Below, in pieces: positions 1 to 4,185 of a stretch of DNA of 6,036 bases (position 1 is the first letter of the stretch; each line of letters opens with the position of its first letter). The notes beneath the pieces were generated by a model, which was not told the DNA's origin, ran no database searches, and worked only from the letters and a program-made list of their open reading frames with translations. The position numbers and the translations under genes are program-made. Source of the DNA: BS750m-G62 sp964577175 (lineage in GTDB: Bacteria; Planctomycetota; Phycisphaerae; FEN-1346); contig CAZNYC010000187.1 of the NCBI GenBank assembly GCA_964577175.1, positions 1 to 6,036 of the forward strand, written 5' to 3'.

Positions 1-2
1 AC

Positions 3-92
3 ACCCTCGGCATCCAGTTCCGCGGGTACATCGACTTCGGCGTCCGCGAGCAGGATTGGCGCGGCGCCCTGCAGATGAAGGGCGAAGCGTGA
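3..92 (+). CDS. Phage major capsid protein, C-terminal end (partial)
   Basis: Frame 3 is open from the window edge to TGA at 90-92 and gives 29 residues, beginning TLGIQFRGYIDFGVREQDW and ending ALQMKGEA. The pattern of a beta-strand-like stretch, then 'GYIDFGV' and 'DWRGA', resembles the last residues of phage major head proteins, where the chain returns to the capsid floor. The position directly upstream of a DUF2190-type decoration protein supports this, because major capsid and decoration genes are normally adjacent. The start and the rest of the gene lie outside the window, so neither the fold (HK97-type) nor the family can be named from this fragment. The call rests mainly on gene order and a short resemblance. 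Confidence 0.6.
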   Translation, partial: TLGIQFRGYIDFGVREQDWRGALQMKGEA

Positions 93-99
93 TCGGCCG

Positions 100-131
100 G
101 TGACGGAGTCACTGGGTGACTGAGCGACGGC
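100..131. repeat. Four imperfect tandem 8-bp units (GYSACKGR)
   Basis: Four consecutive octamers are visible: GTGACGGA (100-107), GTCACTGG (108-115), GTGACTGA (116-123) and GCGACGGC (124-131). Because GTGAC and GTCAC are reverse complements, the array can form either of two mutually exclusive 5-bp hairpins (100-104 with 108-112, or 108-112 with 116-120). It lies in the gap between the capsid gene and the decoration gene. Its function is unknown. Confidence 0.6.
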
Positions 132-149
132 GCGTGAACCACAGTTAGC

Positions 150-167
150 CGCCCATCTTGATGGGCG
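150..167. repeat. Perfect palindrome, 8-bp arms with 2-nt centre
   Basis: CGCCCATC (150-157) and GATGGGCG (160-167) are exact reverse complements around TT. In RNA this makes a tight GC-rich hairpin, with a realistic loop of about 4 nt, ending 5 nt before the GAGGAG ribosome binding site of the decoration gene. It is followed by CGCGTTT rather than a proper T run, so it would be at best a weak terminator. A role in mRNA stability or as a protein-binding site is equally possible. It could help set the capsid/decoration expression ratio, but that is inference. Confidence 0.55.
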
Positions 168-184
168 CGTTTGAGGAGCAAGAC

Positions 185-526
185 ATGGCAACCGCACAGT
201 TCGTGCACGACGGCAAGAGTATCGACTACACGCCCGGCTCCGACGTGGCCGCCGGCGACGTCGTGGTCCAGGAGGACCTCGTCGGCGTCGCCAAGATGCC
301 CATCGCGGCCAGTGCGCTCGGCGCCCTGGCCGTGACCGGCGTCTTCGACTTCCCGAAGACGGCCGGCGTCGGGGAGGCCATCGCCGCCGGTGCGAAGGTG
401 TACTGGGACGTCGCCGACGCGGTCGCGAAGACCGACGACGAGTCCGGGGCCAATAAATACCTCGGCAAGACGGTCGCGGCCGCCGGCGACGACGACACGA
501 CCGTCCGCGTCCGCCTCGAACAGTGA
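185..526 (+). CDS. Capsid decoration (cement) protein, DUF2190 family
   Basis: This 113-residue protein begins MATAQFVHDGKSIDYTP. It has the features I associate with DUF2190 (PF09956) phage proteins: an N-terminal 'DG..IDYTPG..V.AGDVVV' strand pair, a central 'VGVAKMPIAA..LGALAVTGVFDFPKTAG' segment, 'GAKVYWDVADAVAKTDD' and a C-terminal 'YLGKTVAAAGDDDTTVRVRL' strand. Members of this family are small beta-rich proteins that bind the outside of HK97-fold capsids and stabilise them, usually encoded right after the major capsid gene, as here. ATG 185 is preferred over the in-frame TTG 158 and ATG 161, because GAGGAG at 173-178 sits 6 nt before it and the upstream codons lie inside the 150-167 palindrome. 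There is no signal peptide and no cysteine. Confidence 0.85.
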   Translation: MATAQFVHDGKSIDYTPGSDVAAGDVVVQEDLVGVAKMPIAASALGALAVTGVFDFPKTAGVGEAIAAGAKVYWDVADAVAKTDDESGANKYLGKTVAAAGDDDTTVRVRLEQ

Positions 527-530
527 GAAC

Positions 531-607
531 AGCCACAAGCCGCAAGCCGCAAGCCACAGCATGCAGCCGTCCGTGGCTTGCAGCCTGAAGCATGAGGTTT
601 GAGGCTG
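531..607. repeat. Heptamer array followed by its inverted degenerate copy
   Basis: Left half: four 7-bp units AGCCACA, AGCCGCA, AGCCGCA, AGCCACA run without gaps from 531 to 558. Right half (572-606): five units in the same 7-bp phase, CGTGGCT, TGCAGCC, TGAAGCA, TGAGGTT, TGAGGCT, are degenerate forms of the reverse complement TGYGGCT. Within the structure, 549-557 pairs perfectly with 573-581 (9-bp stem, 15-nt loop), and 581-586 pairs with 602-607 (6 bp, again a 15-nt loop). The block fills the gap between the decoration gene and the next gene, whose ribosome binding site (608-614) begins immediately after it. There is no T run, so a classic terminator is unlikely. It looks like an intergenic repeat element of host-chromosome type. 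Confidence 0.7.
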
Positions 608-620
608 AAAGGAGTTCCTG

Positions 621-941
621 ATGGCCACCCTGACCCCCGTGGCGCCTGCCCGCGCGGCCAACCCGATTCCCGGCCAAGCCGCCGAGGTCGGTGGCGACGA
701 CTTCGCCAACGACGGCAAGAAACTCCTCCTGGTGGAGCACACCAACGGCGCCGGGTCGGACGTGGACCTCACGGTCACGACCACCAAGACCATCGACGGC
801 GAGGACGTGGCCGACAAGACAATCACGGTGCCCGCCGGCGAGCGGCACCTGTTCGGCCCGTTCCCGACCTCGGTCTACAACGACGGCGAGGGCAAGGTGG
901 CGCTTTCGTACTCGTCCGCGACGGACATCGAGGTGCGGTGA
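621..941 (+). CDS. Small beta-rich phage virion (head) protein
   Basis: A 106-residue protein with no cysteines. After a Pro/Ala-rich N-terminus, the body looks like alternating beta strands: 'VGGDDFANDGKKLLLVEHTNG', 'DVDLTVTTTKTIDG', 'KTITVPAGERHLFGPFPTSVYND' and 'GKVALSYSSATDIEV'. The combination 'D.F.NDG...L.V.N', 'VPAG....GPFP...(Y/F)ND..G.V...YS.VT...V' is one I recall from small proteins encoded among head genes of many phages of Actinobacteria and Planctomycetota, generally without assigned function. A jelly-roll-like accessory head protein is the likely role. ATG 621 follows AAAGGAG at 608-614, with 6 nt between. The gene sits between the decoration protein and the connector-like gene, consistent with a capsid or neck component. 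Confidence 0.65.
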   Translation: MATLTPVAPARAANPIPGQAAEVGGDDFANDGKKLLLVEHTNGAGSDVDLTVTTTKTIDGEDVADKTITVPAGERHLFGPFPTSVYNDGEGKVALSYSSATDIEVR

Positions 942-958
942 TCGACCTGGGCTGACCC

Positions 959-1345
959 ATGGCCGACATCCTCGAACAGGCGACCGACTGGCTGGAGACG
1001 CAGCGTAAGGCCCACGTGGCCCGCGGCGTGACGTACGAGCGGGACGGCGAGGAGGTCGAGGTCCTCGCGACGGTCGGCCGGAAGGCCTGGCAGGTGGACG
1101 GCGGATACGGAGCGGCGGTGTGGGTGGAATCGACGGACTTCATCGTGGCGGCGGCGGACCTGGTCCTCTCCGGCCGGCCGCGGACGCCGGAACCGGGCGA
1201 CCGCATCCGCGTGACGCAGGGGTCGGAAGTGCAGGTGTACGAGGTGATGGCGCCCGGCGGCGAAGAGAGTTGCTGCAAGCCGGCCGACCCGTACCGCCGG
1301 GCGTGGCGGATTCACACGAAACACGTGGCGACGGAGGCGGCCTGA
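959..1345 (+). CDS. Head-tail connector / head-closure-like protein
   Basis: A 128-residue soluble protein. It has an N-terminal helix (MADILEQATDWLETQRKAH), strands around 'RGVTYERDGEEVEVLATVGR' and 'VESTDFIVAAADLVL', then 'PEPGDRIRVTQGSEVQVYEVMAPGGEE' and 'DPYRRAWRIHTKH'. The 'GDRI....G....YEVM.P' and 'R..RIHTK' pattern is typical of small phage neck proteins (head-tail joining or head-closure group) with a beta-barrel core. The position between capsid genes and the tail-terminator-like gene fits that role, but no precise family is claimed. An in-frame TGA at 953-955 makes ATG 959 the first possible start. No Shine-Dalgarno sequence is visible before it, so translation probably depends on coupling to the upstream gene, whose stop is 17 nt away. 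It overlaps the next gene by one base. Confidence 0.6.
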   Translation: MADILEQATDWLETQRKAHVARGVTYERDGEEVEVLATVGRKAWQVDGGYGAAVWVESTDFIVAAADLVLSGRPRTPEPGDRIRVTQGSEVQVYEVMAPGGEESCCKPADPYRRAWRIHTKHVATEAA

Positions 1346-1581
1346 TGGCGTGCGACGACGACCGGTACGAGGCGGTGTGCAAGCAGGAGTTCCTCGACCT
1401 GCACACCAAACTCGACCGGATGGACGAGGCGATCCGCGGCAACGGCAAGCCGGGCATCCAGCGCCGGCTCGACCGGCTGGAGATGGCCGAGGCGGTCCGC
1501 AGTCGCCTGACGTGGCTCATCGTCGGGGCGGCCGTGACGCTGGGCGTCCTGGCCCTCAGGACGTACGTGTTCGGAGGCTGA
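1345..1581 (+). CDS. Small coiled-coil protein with C-terminal membrane anchor (XhlA/holin-accessory-like)
   Basis: A 78-residue protein starting MACDDDRYEAVCKQEF at ATG 1345, overlapping the previous stop in TGATG. GGAGG at 1333-1337 lies 7 nt upstream. Residues about 13-54 are charged and helical with spaced Leu/Met/Ile (LDLHTKLDRMDEAI, then RRLDRLEMAEAV), interrupted by a 'GNGKPG' turn at 32-37. Residues about 55-71 (LTWLIVGAAVTLGVLAL) form one membrane segment, followed by RTYVFGG. This layout matches the haemolysin XhlA-like group of phage proteins, which assist holins or anchor to the membrane. A lysis role is only a possibility: the gene is among neck genes rather than in an obvious lysis cassette, and no endolysin is visible. 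Confidence 0.6.
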   Translation: MACDDDRYEAVCKQEFLDLHTKLDRMDEAIRGNGKPGIQRRLDRLEMAEAVRSRLTWLIVGAAVTLGVLALRTYVFGG

Positions 1582-1585
1582 TCCC

Positions 1586-1608
1586 CCTTCGCCAAGGCTA
1601 CGGAGGAC
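1586..1608 (+). repeat. Dispersed 23-bp repeat, copy A
   Basis: Starts with CCTTCGCCAAGGCTACGG. The reverse complement of 2041-2063 matches these 23 positions with only two differences (position 9, A versus G; position 19, A versus C). The unit is itself roughly palindromic: CC TTC GCC AA GGC TAC GG. It fills most of the gap between the membrane-anchor gene and the tail-terminator-like gene. Its GGAGG (1602-1606) lies 6 nt before the GTG start at 1613. I associate this type of sequence with repeats scattered through intergenic regions of environmental bacterial genomes; that is recollection, not a search result. Confidence 0.7.
1602..1606 (+). promoter_or_regulatory. Ribosome binding site inside repeat copy A
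   Basis: GGAGG ends 6 nt before GTG 1613 and is the only plausible Shine-Dalgarno sequence for that gene. It lies within the 23-bp repeat, so the repeat itself supplies the signal and decides the GTG start. Confidence 0.65.
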
Positions 1609-1612
1609 AGGC

Positions 1613-2041
1613 GTGGCAATTCTCATCCGGATAGCGGACGCGGTCGTCGTGGCGCTGAACGCGGCGTCGTTCTCCCAACAGTTCACCGCGAAGCGGCATT
1701 ACCGGCCACGGTTCGACCTGGCGGAGATGCGGGCCCTGCACGTGTCGGTGGTGCCGAAGGGGGTGACGAGCGAGATTCAGAGCCGGTCCCAAGCGGCCGG
1801 CGATTACCAGGTGGACGTGGGCGTGCAGAAAAGAATAGCCGAGGAGGCCGACCTCGACCCGCTCATGACCCTGGTGGAGGAGGTCGCCGACCACTTTCGC
1901 TTCGCCCGCCTGGCGCTGCCGGGCGGCGAACAGGCCGTGTGGCTGCGGACGGAGTCCGACCCCGTCTACGCGCCCGAACACCTGGACGAACTGCGGCAGC
2001 TGACGAGTGTCCTGACGCTCACGTTCCGCGTCGTGCGATAG
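1613..2041 (+). CDS. Putative tail terminator / tail completion protein
   Basis: A 142-residue protein from GTG 1613 (MAILIRIADAVVVALNAA) to TAG 2039-2041. The N-terminal amphipathic helix is followed by 'RPRFDLAEMRALHVSVVPKG' and by a strand 'DYQVDVGVQKRI'. A helix 'DPLMTLVEEVADHFRFARL' and a terminal strand 'LTSVLTLTFRVVR' complete it. This alpha/beta order (helix, strand, 'Y.vdv.vqk', helix 'l..LveeI.d.f', final 'tf.v') is what small tail-terminator proteins look like, and I recall close relatives as hypothetical proteins in planctomycete prophages. Such proteins cap the tail tube and join it to the neck. Its place after the connector-like gene fits. It is exactly bracketed by inverted copies of a dispersed repeat (1586-1608 and 2041-2063). 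Confidence 0.6.
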   Translation: MAILIRIADAVVVALNAASFSQQFTAKRHYRPRFDLAEMRALHVSVVPKGVTSEIQSRSQAAGDYQVDVGVQKRIAEEADLDPLMTLVEEVADHFRFARLALPGGEQAVWLRTESDPVYAPEHLDELRQLTSVLTLTFRVVR

Positions 2042-2063
2042 TCCGCCGTAGCCTCGGCGAAGG
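2041..2063 (-). repeat. Dispersed 23-bp repeat, copy B (inverted)
   Basis: Begins GTCCGCCGTAGCCTCGG at the last base of the upstream stop codon. It is the reverse complement of copy A (1586-1608) with two mismatches. With the next bases it forms a nested hairpin: CCGCC (2043-2047) with GGCGG (2062-2066), and inside it GCC/GGC (2051-2053 / 2056-2058). The bases immediately after (GGGAGG, 2065-2070) are the ribosome binding site of the gene at 2077. Confidence 0.7.
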
Positions 2064-2064
2064 C

Positions 2065-2070
2065 GGGAGG
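2065..2070 (+). promoter_or_regulatory. Ribosome binding site at the edge of repeat copy B
   Basis: GGGAGG lies 6 nt before ATG 2077. Its first two bases are part of the GGCGG arm of the copy B hairpin, so folding of the repeat would partly hide the site. This could couple repeat structure to translation of the accessory block. Confidence 0.55.
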
Positions 2071-2076
2071 TAAGCC

Positions 2077-2331
2077 ATGAACAACTGTCTCATGCGAAAG
2101 ATCGACGTGACGGGCGACTACGCCCCGCTCGCCGACACCACCACGGTGGCGAGCGTCACGATCTCCTGCCCGCCCGCCAACGCCGGCACCGTGTACTTCA
2201 AGGGCGACGACGGCTCGGACGTGCCGTGGATTCCTGGCCAGTGGCATGATTTCAGGAGTGTCGATCTGTCTTCCATCGAGGTCAAGGGCACACCCGGCGA
2301 CGCGGTGACCCTGGTCGGAGGGACCTGGTAA
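2077..2331 (+). CDS. Small beta-rich phage protein
   Basis: An 84-residue protein beginning MNNCLMRKIDVTGDYAPL. After the N-terminus it reads as a series of short strands: 'VASVTISCPPANAGTVYFKGDDGSDVPWIPG', then 'WHDFRSVDLSSIEVKGTPGDAVTLVGGTW'. The pattern 'PP.NAG.VY.(K/R)GDDGS.VP.IPG.WH.F..VDL..I.VKGTPGD.VT.VGG.W' is one I recall from uncharacterised small proteins of planctomycete-type prophages. It suggests a virion surface or fibre-associated beta-sandwich. It is the first gene of the accessory block, and its TAA overlaps the ATG of the fibre gene by one base (TAATG), so the two are probably translated together. An accessory fibre or decoration role is inferred from this coupling only. 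Confidence 0.6.
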   Translation: MNNCLMRKIDVTGDYAPLADTTTVASVTISCPPANAGTVYFKGDDGSDVPWIPGQWHDFRSVDLSSIEVKGTPGDAVTLVGGTW

Positions 2332-2891
2332 TGCCGTACCGCACGGTCACCGGCGCGCTCATCCAGGACGGCACGATCGGTTCGGCCGACATCGCCGCGG
2401 GGGCGGTCATGGGCTGTCACCTCGCCGACGGGGCGGTCGATTGCGCGACGAAACTCGCCGACGGCGTCGTCGGCGCCAGCAAGATCGCCTGCGGGGCGGT
2501 CACCACGGACAAGATCGCCGACGCCGCGGTGGACTGTCACAAGGTCGCAGGCGGCATGGTGTACGGCCGGCACCTGGCGGGTTGCGCGGTCACGCCGGGG
2601 AAGGTCGACGACCGCTGCGATTACTACGTCCAGAACCTCTACGCCACGTCCTGCGTGAACGCCCCGGCCGTCTGCGGGTGCACGGTCCGCCAGACGGACC
2701 CGTGCCAAAGGCTCCACGCCTGCGGCGACCTGTGCGTGTGCGGGACGGCGGACTTCCGCTACGCGTGCGGCCTCGTGGCCCCGTGCAGTTCGTACTCGGC
2801 GGTCTGCGGCGCGATCCGCTGGTGCGGGTGCGCCGGCGCGTTGCAGGTGTACGTCGGGTGCAGTGGCTGGCGGACGATCCAGGCGTCATGA
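2331..2891 (+). CDS. Cysteine-rich decapeptide-repeat tail fibre-like protein
   Basis: A 186-residue protein with GGAGGGA at 2317-2323 before ATG 2331. Residues 11-92 are eight consecutive 10-11-residue repeats of the type A-(D/G)-G-A-V-x-x-x-(K/H)-(I/L/V), for example ADGVVGASKI and ACGAVTTDKI. Such repeats are common in the shafts of phage tail fibres. Residues 93-186 are a non-repetitive domain ending 'GALQVYVGCSGWRTIQAS', similar to the 'G.LqVY.GsgWrTI' C-terminus of many fibre or receptor-binding proteins. The unusual feature is 19 cysteines (about 10%), at residues 29, 38, 54, 69, 85, 96, 108, 115, 117, 125, 131, 135, 137, 146, 152, 159, 165, 167 and 177, including three C-x-C pairs. 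Many sit where I would expect Gly, Ser or Asn. Disulfide bonding or metal binding are both possible. Its stop overlaps the next start (ATGA). Confidence 0.7.
   Translation: MPYRTVTGALIQDGTIGSADIAAGAVMGCHLADGAVDCATKLADGVVGASKIACGAVTTDKIADAAVDCHKVAGGMVYGRHLAGCAVTPGKVDDRCDYYVQNLYATSCVNAPAVCGCTVRQTDPCQRLHACGDLCVCGTADFRYACGLVAPCSSYSAVCGAIRWCGCAGALQVYVGCSGWRTIQAS
2361..2606 (+). repeat. Region encoding eight decapeptide repeats of the fibre shaft
   Basis: The eight units start at residues 11, 22, 32, 43, 53, 63, 73 and 83, so the DNA period is about 30-33 bp. The protein consensus is A-D-G-A-V-x-x-x-K-I. Units 2, 3, 5, 6 and 8 each carry one cysteine. The DNA units have diverged, so this is an old protein-level repeat rather than a fresh tandem duplication. 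Confidence 0.7.
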
Positions 2892-3439
2892 CAAACACCG
2901 ACCTCCAACTCGCCATCGACCCCGCCAGGACGCGGGCCATCGTCCTGACCTGGCCGGACCACAGCCTGACGTGGGAAGCGGCGGCCTGGCTCTATAACCT
3001 TCTACCGCCGCAGAACGTCTTCGCCCTCCAGCAGCGGGACGTGGCCCTGGCGCGGAACAACGCGGTGAAGGAACTGTGCTTGAAGGCCCCGGAATCGATC
3101 ACGGACTTCCTGTTCATGGACCGCGACATGCGCCCCGGGGCGGCGGCGCTGCCCGTCCTCCAGGTGCCCGGGGACGTGGTCGGCGCCACGTACCCGATCG
3201 GGAACATGGCCTCGTGGGCCGAGCCGGAGGCGATTCATATGGGCCTCGTGCGCGTGAGCCGCTCTTGTCTCGCGGCCATCGAGCCGCCGTGGTTCGCCTT
3301 CGGCTACTCCGCCGACGGCACCGCCGTCACCGCGTGCGAGTGCGCCCACTTCGCCCGCAAGGCGCGCGAGGCCGGCTTCACGGTCCGCCGGGCGGGCTGG
3401 TGCGACCACGGCAAACAGGGGATGGAACACCATCGGTAG
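2888..3439 (+). CDS. GT-A-fold glycosyltransferase-like protein
   Basis: A 183-residue protein starting MTNTDLQLAIDPARTRAIVL at ATG 2888, overlapping the fibre stop (ATGA), with only a weak AGG before it. Features of a small GT-A, family 2-like enzyme are visible: 'ARNNAVKELCL' at about 55-65 (the 'aRN.a...' motif) and 'DFLFMDRDMRPG' at about 73-84, where D78-R-D80 is the candidate DxD metal/nucleotide-sugar motif. 'GDVVGATYPIG' at 95-105 follows, and a late 'ACECAHFARKAREAGFTVRRAGWCDHGKQ' (149-177) resembles the acceptor-side 'ED..f..ra..aG..i......H' region. It is shorter than typical GT2 enzymes (usually above 200 residues). The acceptor is unknown; translational coupling to the fibre gene suggests, but does not show, that virion protein or cell envelope is modified. 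The start could not be further upstream without lying inside the fibre gene. Confidence 0.6.
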   Translation: MTNTDLQLAIDPARTRAIVLTWPDHSLTWEAAAWLYNLLPPQNVFALQQRDVALARNNAVKELCLKAPESITDFLFMDRDMRPGAAALPVLQVPGDVVGATYPIGNMASWAEPEAIHMGLVRVSRSCLAAIEPPWFAFGYSADGTAVTACECAHFARKAREAGFTVRRAGWCDHGKQGMEHHR

Positions 3440-3448
3440 GAGCCGGAG

Positions 3449-3700
3449 ATGCCTGACAGGGTGACGAGCCGGGAGGTCATCGACACGCCGGACGGCAAAC
3501 GTCTGCGCATGACCGAAACGCAGACCGAGGAGCGCGTCTTCGACCGCGACGCCGTGGATACGTACCTGGCGAACCTCGAGGAGCACATCGCGCATCTGGA
3601 AACGGACCTCGCCGCCCTGAAGGCCGAGCGCGACGACCTCGCCGCCAAACGCGACCGGGTCGACGTGGCGTCGAAGGAAGGCGGACTGCAGCAAACGTAA
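3449..3700 (+). CDS. Small coiled-coil phage protein, unknown function
   Basis: An 83-residue, very polar protein. AGGAG at 3438-3442 lies 6 nt before ATG 3449. Residues 1-34 contain short strand-like pieces ('REVIDTPDGKRLRMTETQTEERVF'). Residues 36-64 form a clear heptad pattern with hydrophobics at 36, 40, 43, 47, 50, 54, 57 and 64 (V, L, L, I, L, L, L, L), predicting a coiled coil of about four turns. The tail is charged. There is no membrane segment, signal peptide or cysteine. I do not recognise a family. Location after the glycosyltransferase-like gene, at the end of the accessory block, is consistent with an oligomeric accessory or assembly protein. Confidence 0.6.
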   Translation: MPDRVTSREVIDTPDGKRLRMTETQTEERVFDRDAVDTYLANLEEHIAHLETDLAALKAERDDLAAKRDRVDVASKEGGLQQT

Positions 3701-3706
3701 CCCGCA

Positions 3707-3722
3707 GCGGCAGGTAAGCCGC
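3707..3722. repeat. Short inverted repeat before the tail tube gene
   Basis: GCGGC (3707-3711) and GCCGC (3718-3722) flank AGGTAA, giving a 5-bp GC stem with a 6-nt loop in the 41-nt gap upstream of the tail tube gene. There is no T run after it. The central AGGTAAGCC also occurs at 2068-2076. Confidence 0.35.
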
Positions 3723-3741
3723 ACGCACGGAGGGAATCACC

Positions 3742-4185
3742 ATGTCTGCGAAAATCGGTGGCGACGCCAAGTTGTACCGGAACACGGACGTCCACGCCAC
3801 GCCCAACTGGAGCGAGATGGGCAACGTCCGGGACAACACGTTGAACCTGGACAAGGCGAAGGCGGACCTGACGACCCGCGCGAACCAGGGCTGGCGGGCC
3901 AACAAGGGGACGCTGAAGGAACTCTCCATCGAGACCGAGATCGCCTGGGACACGGAGGACGGCCACTTCGACGCGCTGCTCGATTCCTACATGAACGGCA
4001 CGGCGCTCGACCTGGTGGCCCTGGACGGGTCGGTGGAGACCGTCGGCAGCCTCGGCGTGCGGTTCCAGGGCGAGGTGATGAGCTTCAGCCGGAACGAACC
4101 GCTCGAGGAAGGGATGACCGCCAGCGTCACCATCGAGCCGACCTACGCGCCAGACCATCCGCCGGAACTCTTCGAGGTGACCTGA
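3742..4185 (+). CDS. Phage major tail tube protein
   Basis: A 147-residue protein beginning MSAKIGGDAKLYRNTD. Tail-tube hallmarks are visible: an N-terminal 'G.DAKLYRN....TP.W.E.GNVRDNTLNLDKAKADLTTR' segment with the 'v.d.tl....ae.d.t.R' motif of long-tail tube proteins. 'TLKELSIETEIAWDTEDG' and a helix 'FDALLDSYMNGTALDLVALDG' follow. The C-terminal strands 'GVRFQGEVMSFSRNEPLEEGMTASVTIEPTY' are typical of tube-forming proteins (TP901-1 / lambda gpV-type fold). It would polymerise into the hollow tube of a flexible siphovirus-type tail. GGAGG at 3729-3733 provides a strong ribosome binding site 8 nt before ATG 3742, as expected for a highly expressed structural gene. It overlaps the chaperone gene by one base (TGATG). 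Confidence 0.8.
   Translation: MSAKIGGDAKLYRNTDVHATPNWSEMGNVRDNTLNLDKAKADLTTRANQGWRANKGTLKELSIETEIAWDTEDGHFDALLDSYMNGTALDLVALDGSVETVGSLGVRFQGEVMSFSRNEPLEEGMTASVTIEPTYAPDHPPELFEVT

Noticed and set aside
158..184. Upstream TTG (158) or ATG (161) as start of the decoration protein
   Set aside because: These codons lie inside the palindrome at 150-167, have no ribosome binding site, and add residues unlike the family; GAGGAG at 173-178 fits ATG 185.
2441..2887. Long N-terminal extension of the glycosyltransferase-like frame
   Set aside because: The translation is an Arg/Gly-rich shadow of the fibre gene; recognisable protein sequence starts at ATG 2888, which overlaps the fibre stop.
2600..2891. 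Diversity-generating retroelement target in the fibre C-terminal domain
   Set aside because: No reverse transcriptase or template repeat is visible, and the unusual positions are uniformly Cys rather than varied residues in NNC-type codons.
3707..3722. Rho-independent terminator before the tail tube gene
   Set aside because: The stem is only 5 bp and no T run follows, so it is listed only as an inverted repeat.
3304..4158. Long minus-strand open frame (284 codons), and similar minus-strand frames such as 4930-5769
   Set aside because: High-GC DNA keeps antisense frames open by chance. Their translations are Arg/Pro/Ala-rich, lack domain patterns and ribosome binding sites, and lie opposite well-supported + strand genes.
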